Source of the DNA: a virus
IMG/VR virus record: IMGVR_UViG_3300035703_000246
Location: 1 to 35,540 of that record
Length of the DNA stretch: 35,540 bases
Strand: one strand, 5' to 3'
This document shows positions 22,091-29,651 of this stretch, in pieces (the stretch's first letter is position 1; every line of letters starts with the position of its first letter). The notes under the pieces are model-generated. The model saw only the letters and a program-made list of their open reading frames with translations, searched no databases and was not told the DNA's origin. Made by a program: the position numbers and the translations under genes.

Positions 22091-22162
22091 ACTGTACAGT
22101 TTTCACTACTGTATAATCTACACTACTAGATCTAGTGTGTGAGTACTCACTAACTACTAGAT
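22091..22162. repeat. Cluster of short perfect palindromes
   Basis: Three perfect palindromes lie within 60 bases: ACTGTACAGT (22091-22100), ACTAGATCTAGT (22125-22136) and GTGAGTACTCAC (22139-22150). In addition ACTACTAGAT occurs at 22122-22131 and 22153-22162 as a direct repeat, 31 bases apart. Such a cluster suggests binding sites for a dimeric protein or an origin. It carries no gene. Confidence 0.6.
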
Positions 22163-22415
22163 ATGTGCTGGACAACACCCTACTCTGACTGACTGATTAG
22201 GTCTAGACAGGTACGGGGGGAGGGGTTGGCTGCTGTGTTTATAAATTGTAGCATCACCCCAGATACAAAAAAGAGTGGATTAGACACAAAAAAGGAAGAA
22301 ATTAGACAGTAATTAGGTAATGATAATCTCCTTATAAATCAATAACTTATACAGACTGAACAGAAGTTAGGTAATGTAAGACAGAAACTGCTCTCTCCAA
22401 GCCTCTAAAAAGTAC

Positions 22416-22444
22416 TTGACAAATCTTAAAAAATATGCTATAAT
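22416..22444 (+). promoter_or_regulatory. Late promoter P1 (terminase), perfect sigma70 boxes
   Basis: TTGACA (22416-22421), 17 bases, TATAAT (22439-22444). The -35 box is preceded by AAAAAGTAC, so the palindrome AAGTACTT overlaps it. The 20 bases 22407-22426 are identical to 26508-26527 at the second late promoter. Start is expected near 22451, leaving a leader of about 138 bases before the small terminase gene. Confidence 0.88.
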
Positions 22445-22493
22445 AGGTCTATTAAGTAGATAACTTAAAAGCTCTGATGCGATGACTAAGAGG

Positions 22494-22515
22494 ATAATAA
22501 TAATTATACTTCTTA
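22494..22515. repeat. Two-block dispersed repeat, copy in the terminase leader
   Basis: Identical to 18965-18986. The second shared block AACTATATA follows at 22569-22577. Between the blocks this copy has 53 bases that carry the two TTACTAGTAA palindromes; the other copy has only 13 bases. Confidence 0.75.
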
Positions 22516-22517
22516 AA

Positions 22518-22551
22518 AGTTACTAGTAATGCATTAGAAGTTACTAGTAAT
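22518..22551. promoter_or_regulatory. Paired operator-like palindromes in the terminase leader
   Basis: AGTTACTAGTAAT occurs at 22518-22530 and again at 22539-22551. Each contains the perfect palindrome TTACTAGTAA (22520-22529 and 22541-22550), with a centre spacing of exactly 21 bases, two helical turns. This geometry fits cooperative binding of a dimeric regulator on one face of the DNA. The first nine bases of the word also occur at 21940-21948. An 8-base inverted repeat (AAAGCTCT 22468-22475, AGAGCTTT 22557-22564) brackets the pair. Confidence 0.6.
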
Positions 22552-22588
22552 TCTGAAGAGCTTTATAAAACTATATAAAGGCTAAATA

Positions 22589-23005
22589 GTGTCCCTTAAA
22601 GATGTTCCTGTCCCCTCTACAGAGTCGCCTAAAAAAAGAGGACCAGGCAGACCAAAGAAAAGCGAGATCATCGCTAAGAAGAAGCGTGGAGTAGTAGGCC
22701 GTCCAGCAGGCGACCAAGCTCGTATTGCTGAACTAAAGGCTAGGCTACTTGCTACCACAGGTGACAGGGTAATCAACAAGATCGTTGAGATTGCTATGTC
22801 TGATGGTCATCCTGTCCAGGGAGCTGCTCTGAAGATGTGCATTGATAGGGTCTTACCCCTGTCCTTGTTTGAAAAGGATGCTAAGGGACAAAGAGGTGCT
22901 GTCACCATTAACATCACTGGTTTAACAGAAGCAAAGCCAGTGGAGATAGTAGATTCAGTCAGTGTTGCCGTCCAGGATGTCGAGTACGATGAATCTAGAG
23001 ATTAA
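22589..23005 (+). CDS. terS: Terminase small subunit
   Basis: A 138-aa protein starting at GTG 22589, with AAAGG seven bases upstream. The N-terminus is basic with two AT-hook-like words (RGPGRPKK and VGRPAG), then a helical part (ARIAELKARLLATTGDRVIN) and a segment predicted to oligomerise. This layout and the position directly before the large subunit, overlapping it, fit a DNA-recognising small terminase. It would bind the packaging start site on replicated DNA. Confidence 0.8.
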   Translation: MSLKDVPVPSTESPKKRGPGRPKKSEIIAKKKRGVVGRPAGDQARIAELKARLLATTGDRVINKIVEIAMSDGHPVQGAALKMCIDRVLPLSLFEKDAKGQRGAVTINITGLTEAKPVEIVDSVSVAVQDVEYDESRD

Positions 23006-24242
23006 GTTACTGCCCTGGCAGCAGACCGTCTGGAATGACGATACTCGATTTAAGGTAGTAGCTGCAGGTCGTAGAACAGGTAAGTCAAGGCTGGCTGCAT
23101 GGATGCTCATTGTAGAAGCTCTCCAAGCAGATCGTGGTCATGTATGGTACGTAGCCCCGACGCAAGGACAGGCTCGTGACATTATGTGGCAGACTCTGCT
23201 GGAGCTTGGGCATTCAGTGATTGAGTCCAGTCATGTAAACAATATGCAGATCAAGCTGGTCAATGGCGCTATGATATCACTCAAGGGCGCTGATAGACCA
23301 GAGACGATGCGAGGCGTAAGCCTTAAGTTTGTTGTCCTTGATGAGTATGCGGATATGAAGCCTTCTGTGTTCGAGCAGATCCTTCGTCCAGCACTGGCAG
23401 ACTTAAAAGGTAAGGCGTTGTTCATTGGTACACCGATGGGTAGGAACCACTTCTGGGAACTCTACTCATATGGTGATGAAGGAAAGGATAAGGAGTATAA
23501 GTCTTGGCACTTTACTTCCTTTGACAACCCGCTGCTGGACCCTAAAGAGATTGAGGCAGCTAAGAAGTCGATGTCCTCCTTTGCTTTTAGGACTGAGTTT
23601 ATGGCCTCCTTTGAGGCTGCTTCAGGTGGTATCTTCAAAGAAGAGTGGGTGAAGTATGACGATGAAGAGCCAAATGAAGGACGATATTTTGTAGCAGTAG
23701 ACTTGGCTGGTTTTGAGAATGTAGCAGCGGCTACCACGGCTAAAAAGAAAAGGCTAGACCAGACAGCAATCGCCATTGTAAAGGTCACGAGAGAAGGCTG
23801 GTGGGTTGCAGACATTGAGTATGGTCGGTGGGATATTAAGGAGACCGCTCAGAGGATCTTCAACGTGGTTCGGGACTATGAGCCTGTCTGCGTAGGGATC
23901 GAGCGAGGAGCGTTAAAGAACGCTGTGCTGCCTTATCTCTCTGACCTGATGAGAAAATATAACAGTTACTTTAGGGTTGAGGACCTAACCCACGGTAACA
24001 AAAAGAAGACTGATCGTATTACCTGGGCTTTGCAGGGTCGTCTTGAGCACGGCAAGCTGGTGTTCAACAAAGCAGAGTGGAACAGTGAGATTATGGATGA
24101 GCTGATGAACTTCCCTAACCCACAGGTCCACGATGACTTGATTGATGCTCTAAGCTACATCGATCAGATCGCCATAGCAGAGTACGTTCAGGATTACGAG
24201 GAAGACGATTATGAACCTTTGGACAGCGTAGCTGGCTATTGA
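22989..24242 (+). CDS. terL: Terminase large subunit
   Basis: A 417-aa packaging motor. The ATPase part has Walker A GRRTGKS (27-33) and Walker B VVLDEYAD with Asp118/Glu119, followed by the FIGTPMGR coupling motif near 145-152. The nuclease part has VDLAG (Asp238), an acidic residue in VGIERG (about 305) and HDDLIDALSY (Asp382/383). The start is uncertain: ATG 22989 is chosen because GAG and AGGA lie upstream and the product then starts near the usual LLPWQ segment; ATG 22977 and GTG 22962 are in frame. It overlaps the small subunit gene. It translocates DNA into the prohead and cuts it. Confidence 0.93.
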   Translation: MNLEIKLLPWQQTVWNDDTRFKVVAAGRRTGKSRLAAWMLIVEALQADRGHVWYVAPTQGQARDIMWQTLLELGHSVIESSHVNNMQIKLVNGAMISLKGADRPETMRGVSLKFVVLDEYADMKPSVFEQILRPALADLKGKALFIGTPMGRNHFWELYSYGDEGKDKEYKSWHFTSFDNPLLDPKEIEAAKKSMSSFAFRTEFMASFEAASGGIFKEEWVKYDDEEPNEGRYFVAVDLAGFENVAAATTAKKKRLDQTAIAIVKVTREGWWVADIEYGRWDIKETAQRIFNVVRDYEPVCVGIERGALKNAVLPYLSDLMRKYNSYFRVEDLTHGNKKKTDRITWALQGRLEHGKLVFNKAEWNSEIMDELMNFPNPQVHDDLIDALSYIDQIAIAEYVQDYEEDDYEPLDSVAGY

Positions 24243-24255
24243 CCTAGGAGAAGCC

Positions 24256-24525
24256 ATGTATATGTACGAAATGGAAGACTATGTGCCGTTAAACTGGGAC
24301 AGCCTGTCTTCAAACCCTGATGTGTGGATGACCATCAAAGAAGAGATGGACAAGAAGTTCAGCGCTGACTGCATGATGAAGATCATTACTAAGGCCAAAG
24401 AAGTCGGTCTTAAGGATAAGGATATCTTTCTTCCTGTTGAAAAAGAAGAAGACGAGGAAGAAGAAAAAGAAGAGTATGTTTCTGTGTTTGAAAACAGCAT
24501 TGACGACACCACAAAGGATCTGTAA
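24256..24525 (+). CDS. Hypothetical acidic protein between terminase and portal
   Basis: An 89-aa protein with AGGAG before ATG 24256. It is aromatic at the N-terminus (MYMYEMEDYVPLNWDSL), helical in the middle and very acidic at the C-terminal side (VEKEEDEEEEKEEYV). Its stop abuts the portal start (TAAATG). The place suggests a packaging or head-assembly accessory; no family was recognised. Confidence 0.7.
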   Translation: MYMYEMEDYVPLNWDSLSSNPDVWMTIKEEMDKKFSADCMMKIITKAKEVGLKDKDIFLPVEKEEDEEEEKEEYVSVFENSIDDTTKDL

Positions 24526-26508
24526 ATGGAAGACAACGGCTACGAATTAGACGGTAAGGACTCCAAGATCTCTCAGTGGGTTCTAAGCCGCTGCGATCAG
24601 TGGCGTAACCAGCGTGACGAGAACTACCTAGAGGACTGGAAAGAGTACGAGCGACTCTGGCGTGGAATCTGGGCACCTGAAGACCGTACACGAGAGTCTG
24701 AGCGTTCTAAGATTGTTACTCCTGCACTGCAGCAGGCTGTTGAGACTTCTGTGGCTGAGATCGAAGAGGCTATCTTTGGTCGTGGTGAGAAGTTCTTTGA
24801 CATCGATGACGACATGATGGATCAGAATCGTCTGGACATCGAGCAGATTAAGAAGCAGATGTATGAGGACTTTAAGAAGAATAAGGTCCGTAAGTCTATC
24901 TCTGATATCGTTGTCCTTGGCGCTGTCTACGGTACTGGTATCGGTGAGATCGTTATCTCTGAGAAGACAAACCTTGCTCCTGCCTCACGGCCTATCCCAG
25001 AGATGGGTGTAACTGCCGTAGGTGTAGAAGAGCGTACCATGTTCTCTGTTGGTCTAAAGCCAATCAACCCCAAGAACTTCCTGATTGATCCCACAGCCAC
25101 TACGATTGAAGAGGCTCTTGGTGTAGCAGTTGAGGAGTTCGTGTCCTACCACAGCGTAGTGACTGGGATGGAAACTGGCGTCTACAAGATGATCCCTAAT
25201 CTGGGCATGTCGCCCACTGATTCCGATCTTGAGCCTGTCCAAGAGATCGTAGAGTATCAGCAAGACAAGATCAAGCTGCTGCGCTACTATGGACTGGTTC
25301 CTCGTTACCTGCTGGATGCTGAAGATGGCTCAGAAGTCATCAAGCTATTTAGCGAAAAGCAAGACGAAATGGGGACAGAAGCAGCCGCCTATGCTGAGTT
25401 GGTTGAGGCAATCATTGTTATCGCCAATGACCAGCACGTTCTGAAGGCTGAGGAAAGCCCGTACATGATGAAGGATCGTCCTATGGTGGCCTTCCAGTAC
25501 GACTCTATGCCGAACCGCTTCTGGGGCCGTGGAATCGCTGAGAAGGGCTTCAATATGCAGAAGGCTATTGACGCTCAGATCCGTGCTCACTTGGACTCCT
25601 TAGCCCTTACAACAGCTCCTATGATGGGTATCGACGCTACTCGACTCCCTCGTGGCGCTAAGTTTGAGGTTCGTCCAGGCAAGACCATCCTGACCAACGG
25701 TAATCCTAACGAGATTCTTCAGGCATTTAAGTTTGGTGTGACTGATCCAGGCAACCTGACCACGGCTAATGAGTTCATGAAGATGATGCTCATGGCTACT
25801 GGCACGGTAGATAGCTTCTCTATCCCTGCTGCAGGCGCTGACGGGGCTGGTTTGAACCCTGGTTTGTCGGCTATCATTAAGAAAAACAAGCGTACTCTGG
25901 TGAATTTCCAGGAGCAGTTCCTGATTCCTTTCGTTCAGAAGTCTGCTTATCGCTTCATGCAGTTTGATCCAGAGCGTTTCCCTGCTCAGGATTTCAATTT
26001 TATCCCTTCTAGCAACCTAGGTATTATCGCTCGTGAGTACGAACAGATGCAGTTTATGAATCTGCTCAAGACTTTAGGGCCAGATAGCCCTGTTGTGCCT
26101 CTGGTAATGAAGGCAATCGTAGAAAACAGTGGTCTAAACAACCGTGAAGAGATGATTGCTACCCTAACCCAGATGATGCAGCCCAATCCGCAAGCTCAGG
26201 AAGCGGCTCTGATGCAGCAACAGGTCCAGATGCAGATGGCACAGCTCCAGATGGCTGACCTGCAGGCTGATATTGCCCTGAAACAGGCTAAGGCACAGAA
26301 CGAAGCCCTAGATTCCCAGCTAAAACCTGTTGAATTACAGGCCAGCATCGCCGCCAGCGCCTCTAAGTACCTTGGTGAGGCCCAAGATCCTACGGCAGAG
26401 TTCGAGCGCAGGGTTCAGGTAGCAAATCTAGCGCTGAAAGAGAAGGATATTGATACTCGCAAGGAGATCGCTGGGCTACAAGTTGTTGCAGCACGTCAAA
26501 ATAAGTAA
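24526..26508 (+). CDS. Portal protein
   Basis: A 660-aa protein directly after the terminase genes and before scaffold and capsid. The N-terminal RGIWAPEDRTRESERSKIV segment, the PKNFLIDPTAT strand, PMVAFQYDSMPNRFWGRGI (about 326-344) and the LTTAPMMGIDATRLPRGAKF stretch are typical of large podovirus portals. The C-terminal 120 residues are Gln/Ala-rich and coiled-coil-like (ALMQQQVQMQMAQLQMADLQ), as for the barrel of the P22 portal. It forms the dodecameric DNA gate at one capsid vertex. Its size is nearer to P22 gp1 (725 aa) than T7 gp8 (536 aa). It has AAAGGA upstream. Confidence 0.88.
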   Translation: MEDNGYELDGKDSKISQWVLSRCDQWRNQRDENYLEDWKEYERLWRGIWAPEDRTRESERSKIVTPALQQAVETSVAEIEEAIFGRGEKFFDIDDDMMDQNRLDIEQIKKQMYEDFKKNKVRKSISDIVVLGAVYGTGIGEIVISEKTNLAPASRPIPEMGVTAVGVEERTMFSVGLKPINPKNFLIDPTATTIEEALGVAVEEFVSYHSVVTGMETGVYKMIPNLGMSPTDSDLEPVQEIVEYQQDKIKLLRYYGLVPRYLLDAEDGSEVIKLFSEKQDEMGTEAAAYAELVEAIIVIANDQHVLKAEESPYMMKDRPMVAFQYDSMPNRFWGRGIAEKGFNMQKAIDAQIRAHLDSLALTTAPMMGIDATRLPRGAKFEVRPGKTILTNGNPNEILQAFKFGVTDPGNLTTANEFMKMMLMATGTVDSFSIPAAGADGAGLNPGLSAIIKKNKRTLVNFQEQFLIPFVQKSAYRFMQFDPERFPAQDFNFIPSSNLGIIAREYEQMQFMNLLKTLGPDSPVVPLVMKAIVENSGLNNREEMIATLTQMMQPNPQAQEAALMQQQVQMQMAQLQMADLQADIALKQAKAQNEALDSQLKPVELQASIAASASKYLGEAQDPTAEFERRVQVANLALKEKDIDTRKEIAGLQVVAARQNK

Positions 26509-26516
26509 AAAAGTAC

Positions 26517-26545
26517 TTGACAAATCTGCAGTTTTGTGGTAAAAT
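26517..26545 (+). promoter_or_regulatory. Late promoter P2 (capsid block)
   Basis: TTGACA (26517-26522), 17 bases, TAAAAT (26540-26545). It carries the same 20-base upstream element as P1 (26508-26527: AAAAAGTACTTGACAAATCT), whose first A is the last base of the portal stop codon. It precedes the zinc ribbon, scaffold and capsid genes. Confidence 0.85.
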
Positions 26546-26592
26546 ATAGGCAGTGTAGTAAATAAACAACATAGTCCTACATAGGAGAAACT

Positions 26593-26820
26593 ATGGACCC
26601 AGAATTACAGCGGTATTATGAAGATCGGTTCGACATGATGTCGCACAGAGGCTGGCAGGACCTGATAGAGGACCTGAACAAGCTCTTAGAGCAGTACCGA
26701 GACATAGATAATTGTGGTGACACGGCAAGTTTAGAGTTCCGTAAAGGCCAAGTAGATATTCTAAAGTACTTGACAAGCCTAGAGGAACTGTCTGAGAAGA
26801 CCTACGAGGAGATCAAATGA
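26593..26820 (+). CDS. Hypothetical acidic protein
   Basis: A 75-aa helical acidic protein (MDPELQRYYEDRFDMMSHRG, then WQDLIEDLNKLLEQYRDI). TAGGAG lies before the ATG. It is the first gene after promoter P2 and overlaps the zinc ribbon gene by ATGA. The pattern 'RGWxDLxEDL' is one I have seen in small phage proteins near capsid genes. Its codons at 26763-26776 repeat part of the late-promoter element. Confidence 0.7.
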   Translation: MDPELQRYYEDRFDMMSHRGWQDLIEDLNKLLEQYRDIDNCGDTASLEFRKGQVDILKYLTSLEELSEKTYEEIK

Positions 26821-27065
26821 GGAGATACTTTGATTTCCAGTGTGCTAAAGGCCATGTAACCGAGAAGTATGTAGATGATTCTGTTAAAGTCGTGCAGTGC
26901 CCTCACTGCGGAAACGACGCAAGCAGACTTATCTCAGCCCCAAGGATTAGTTTAGACGGTTGTTCGGGAGACTTCCCTACGGCTGCTGATGCTTGGGTTA
27001 ATCGTCGCAATAGCCATATCAAGTGGGAACGCAAGACTGGCAGGAGCGAGGAGTACAGCGGATAA
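26817..27065 (+). CDS. FmdB-type zinc ribbon protein
   Basis: An 82-aa protein with a short zinc ribbon: FQCAKGHVTEKYV (9-21) followed by CPHCGNDASRLISAPRI. This is the pattern of the FmdB putative regulatory family. The C-terminal half (FPTAADAWVNRRNSHIKWER) is less typical. Members of this kind occur often next to phage capsid genes with unknown function. It may bind a nucleic acid or an assembly partner. Confidence 0.75.
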   Translation: MRRYFDFQCAKGHVTEKYVDDSVKVVQCPHCGNDASRLISAPRISLDGCSGDFPTAADAWVNRRNSHIKWERKTGRSEEYSG

Positions 27066-27125
27066 GAGAACCCCGCACAATCTGTAAGTGTTCTTTTCTT
27101 AATGCGTTATGCACGGAGAGACTAG

Positions 27126-27899
27126 ATGGCGAATTTTGTTGATGACGGTGTGGTAGATCCTGAAGTTAAAGAAGAAGAAGTACCTGCTAATGAGGAAGTA
27201 ACTCAAGAAGCGGAGCAGATCGAAGACGACATTCCTGAGAAGTATCGGGGTAAAAGTGCCAAAGAGATTGCTCAGATGCACATGGAGGCCGAGAAGTTAA
27301 TTGGTCGCCAAGGCAGCGAGGTAGGAGAGCTTCGTAGACTAGTGGATCAGTATATCACTGCCCAAGCGTCGGCTAAGTCGCAACCGCAAGTAGAAGTTTC
27401 TGAGGATGACTTTTTTGCTAATCCAAAGGAAGCGATAGCAACTGCAATTGAGAACCATCCCAAGATTAAGCAAGCAGAACAGCTTACTCTGGAGATGCAA
27501 AGAGCTAAGGCTCTACAGGCTTTACAGGCAACACATCCTGACTATACTCAGATCGTCACTGATCCAGGGTTCCAGAGTTGGGTAGGATCTTCCAAGGTCC
27601 GTCAAGAGTTGCTTGTTCGTGCTGATCGACAGTACGACTTTGACGCAGCTAATGAACTTTTGTCGCTCTACAAGGAGCGCAAGGGTGCAGCAGCAGAGAC
27701 CGTCAAGGCAGAGAAACAAGCCCGTAGCCAAGCTGTTCGATCTGCAACTACCACTGTCCCTTCAGGTAGCGACGAGGCACCATCCAAGAAGATCTTTCGT
27801 CGTGCGGACATTATGAAACTCATGCAACAAGACCCTGATCGTTACGATGCTATGCAAGAGGAAATCATGCAAGCATATCGTGAGAAAAGGGTTCGATAA
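27126..27899 (+). CDS. Capsid scaffolding protein
   Basis: A 257-aa acidic and helical protein just before the major capsid gene. The N-terminus is very acidic (VKEEEVPANEEVTQEAEQI), followed by EKYRGKSAKEIAQMHMEAEK and VGELRRLVDQYI, a motif common to podovirus scaffolds. The C-terminal segment is basic (KKIFRRADIMKLMQ ... YREKRVR), the usual place of the coat-binding part. It would direct prohead assembly and then leave. Bases 27066-27125 before it hold only a ribosome site (GGAG). Confidence 0.85.
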   Translation: MANFVDDGVVDPEVKEEEVPANEEVTQEAEQIEDDIPEKYRGKSAKEIAQMHMEAEKLIGRQGSEVGELRRLVDQYITAQASAKSQPQVEVSEDDFFANPKEAIATAIENHPKIKQAEQLTLEMQRAKALQALQATHPDYTQIVTDPGFQSWVGSSKVRQELLVRADRQYDFDAANELLSLYKERKGAAAETVKAEKQARSQAVRSATTTVPSGSDEAPSKKIFRRADIMKLMQQDPDRYDAMQEEIMQAYREKRVR

Positions 27900-27928
27900 C
27901 CTAACTCATTAAACAAAGGATATTTAAA

Positions 27929-28897
27929 ATGGCTAATACAGCTTTCGCTCCAAATAATGCGGTTGTTAAATCCGCAGTTGATACCGCAGGTTTCGTACCT
28001 GAAGTATGGTCTGACGAGATCATTGCTGCTTACAAGAAGAATCTTGTTGCTGCAAACCTGATCAAGAAGATGAACTTCAAAGGCAAGAAAGGCGACAAAG
28101 TCTACTTTCCTGCTCCTACCCGTGGTTCGGCTTCTGCTAAGACCGCAACTGATGCAGTTACTCTGATTGCTGCTGGTGGTACAGCTCTGTCTGTCTCCAT
28201 CGACAAGCACTATGAGTACAGCCGTCTGATCGAGGACCTTGCTGAAGTTCAGGCTATGTCTTCGCTGCGTCGCTTCTACACGGATGACGCTGGTTACGCT
28301 CTGGCAACCCAGATCGATACCGACATCGTTCGCCTTGGTCGTCTATCGCAGGGCGGCACATGGAACGGTACCGACGCTACTTTTGCTTATGCTAACGGCT
28401 TTATCGGCGGTGACGGCGCTACTGCATTTGATGCAACCGCTAACACCAACACTGGTAACGAGACTGCACTGACCGACGAAGGTATCCGTCGTTCGATCCA
28501 GCGTCTTGATGACCAGGACGTTCCGATGGACAACCGTTTCTTCCTCGTGCCTCCTGTTGCTCGTAACACCCTCATGGGCATCGCTCGTTTCACCGAGCAG
28601 GCTTTTGTTGGTGATGGCTCAACAATCCGCAACGGTCAGATCGGTGACGTTTATGGCGTCAAGGTCTATGTGTCGAACAACGCTGATACGGCTACTACGG
28701 CTGGTGCTGGCGACACGAATCCTCGTGTTTGCTTGATGGCTCACCCTGAGTTTGGTGTGCTCGTTGAGCAGCTTGGTATTCGTGTTCAGACTCAGTACAA
28801 GCAAGAGTACCTTGCTACGCTGTTGACCGCTGACACGCTGTACGGTGTTGGTGAGCTGCGTGACAAGTCCGCTGTTGCTCTGGTTATCCCTGGCTGA
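27929..28897 (+). CDS. Major capsid protein
   Basis: A 322-aa protein with AAAGGA upstream. Features of HK97-fold coat proteins of this phage type are the N-terminal PEVWSDEIIAAYKKNLVAA helix, GKKGDKVYFPAPTRGSAS (the E-loop region), the YSRLIEDLAEVQ strand/helix and the C-terminal strand region ending in LRDKSAVALVIPG. Codon use is visibly shifted to C-ending codons (for example GAC, ATC, CGT/CGC), as for a highly expressed gene. A strong terminator follows at once. It forms the icosahedral shell. Confidence 0.88.
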   Translation: MANTAFAPNNAVVKSAVDTAGFVPEVWSDEIIAAYKKNLVAANLIKKMNFKGKKGDKVYFPAPTRGSASAKTATDAVTLIAAGGTALSVSIDKHYEYSRLIEDLAEVQAMSSLRRFYTDDAGYALATQIDTDIVRLGRLSQGGTWNGTDATFAYANGFIGGDGATAFDATANTNTGNETALTDEGIRRSIQRLDDQDVPMDNRFFLVPPVARNTLMGIARFTEQAFVGDGSTIRNGQIGDVYGVKVYVSNNADTATTAGAGDTNPRVCLMAHPEFGVLVEQLGIRVQTQYKQEYLATLLTADTLYGVGELRDKSAVALVIPG

Positions 28898-28908
28898 TAA
28901 CTAAATGG

Positions 28909-28931
28909 CCCCTCTTCGGAGGGGTCTTTTT
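28909..28931 (+). terminator. Rho-independent terminator after major capsid gene
   Basis: Stem CCCCTC (28909-28914), loop TTCG (28915-28918), stem GAGGGG (28919-28924), then TCTTTTT. The C(UUCG)G loop is exceptionally stable. It would end or reduce transcripts from P2 and protect the 3' end of capsid mRNA. Confidence 0.92.
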
Positions 28932-28951
28932 AACTATCTTAGGAGATAATT

Positions 28952-29269
28952 ATGGCTGTGATTCAAGGTACTAAACAATTTCGGGGAATCTTCTCCGAGA
29001 TGTGGACTGTAGCAGAGACTGTAAACTTCGGTGAGGCTGCTACTGGATCAGGCACATTTGCTTCGGTTGATGTGACGGTTCCTGGTGTTGCTCTTGGCGA
29101 CATCGTTATGGGTATTTCTGTTGGTGTTGACACAGTTGATGCAGTTATCGGCGGTGCTGTTACGGCAGCTAACACGGTTACTCTGACGCTTCTGAACAAC
29201 ACTGGTGGTGCTGTTGATCTGGCTTCCACCACTGCAAAGTTTGTTGTAGGTCGTCCTAACTTTGCCTAA
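28952..29269 (+). CDS. Probable capsid decoration or head-associated protein
   Basis: A 105-aa beta-rich protein (MAVIQGTKQFRGIFSEMWTV, then VDVTVPGVALGDIVMGISVG and NTVTLTLLNN). It sits between two UUCG terminators directly after the major capsid gene, a place where small head proteins are found. It has the features of a soluble, exposed beta-sandwich, without clear motif. The isolated expression unit suggests that it is made in large amounts. Function is inferred from place only. Confidence 0.6.
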   Translation: MAVIQGTKQFRGIFSEMWTVAETVNFGEAATGSGTFASVDVTVPGVALGDIVMGISVGVDTVDAVIGGAVTAANTVTLTLLNNTGGAVDLASTTAKFVVGRPNFA

Positions 29270-29281
29270 ACCGTAAGGTTT

Positions 29282-29303
29282 GCCTCTTCGGAGGCTTTTC
29301 TTT
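29282..29303 (+). terminator. Rho-independent terminator after the decoration-type gene
   Basis: Stem GCCTC (29282-29286), loop TTCG (29287-29290), stem GAGGC (29291-29295), then TTTTCTTT. Same tetraloop as the terminator at 28909-28931. Confidence 0.9.
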
Positions 29304-29344
29304 AGCGCCTTCAACGAGGGTGTTAAAGAAAACTAGGAGATCCC

Positions 29345-29650
29345 ATGATTCCTCAATGCTTCCCTACTTCGTACATTAGTGCTAATGGAAAGACCAAGAT
29401 GAAGGTCAATTCCTTGGTGAGCACTTCTGGACTGAAAGAGTGGATTGACTTTATCCCTGTTCAGTCTGTTCTGACTTACAACGGCGATACTTATAATAAC
29501 AATGGTGCAATTGAGGTAGAAGTACTTGCTTCGACTACTGGTCTTCAGGCTGGTAAGGACTACATCAATGTCTACGAAGACGGTACTAAAACAGTAGCAT
29601 GGTCTTCGAGCAACAACGGTTACATTCCAATCTATAACGCAGCGGCCTAA
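29345..29650 (+). CDS. Hypothetical virion-type protein
   Basis: A 101-aa protein with TAGGAG before ATG 29345. Mixed beta pattern (GKTKMKVNSLVSTSG, AIEVEVLASTTGLQAG, YINVYEDGTKTV). It begins the tail-fibre cassette and its stop lies one base before the next ATG. A small structural or fibre-attachment protein is possible; no family was recognised. Confidence 0.6.
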   Translation: MIPQCFPTSYISANGKTKMKVNSLVSTSGLKEWIDFIPVQSVLTYNGDTYNNNGAIEVEVLASTTGLQAGKDYINVYEDGTKTVAWSSSNNGYIPIYNAAA

Positions 29651-29651
29651 T

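Larger units (their letters stand above)
21872..22588. other. Control region between the divergent arms (717 bp, no gene)
   Basis: No credible coding frame was found. The region holds two minus-strand promoter candidates, a plus-strand consensus promoter, a cluster of short perfect palindromes, repeated short words (ATTAGACA at 22279 and 22301; TTAGGTAATG at 22313 and 22367), a G-tract at 22215-22225 and a paired operator-like repeat in the terminase leader. It is A/T rich on the terminase side. It is the best candidate for the replication origin and the main regulatory hub. Confidence 0.75.

Noticed and set aside
22112-22117. TATAAT on the plus strand in the control region
   Set aside because: No acceptable -35 box lies 16-18 bases upstream; the region is better explained by the palindrome cluster.
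22215-22225. G-quadruplex at the G-tract
   Set aside because: Runs of six and four G with a weak third run do not meet the usual four-run pattern; kept only as a landmark.
21872-22588. tRNA, integrase attachment site or repressor gene in the control region
   Set aside because: No cloverleaf-like sequence or coding frame was found, and no integrase exists elsewhere in the genome.
24410-24691. Minus-strand frames across the terminase-portal junction
   Set aside because: They run against the late operon and cross a clear plus-strand gene junction; low-complexity Ser/Phe content mirrors the acidic codons opposite.
26763-26776. AAAGTACTTGACAA inside the 75-aa gene, matching the late-promoter element
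   Set aside because: No -10 box occurs at 16-18 bases downstream (TGAGAA at 17). It may still bind the same factor, but it is not called as a promoter.
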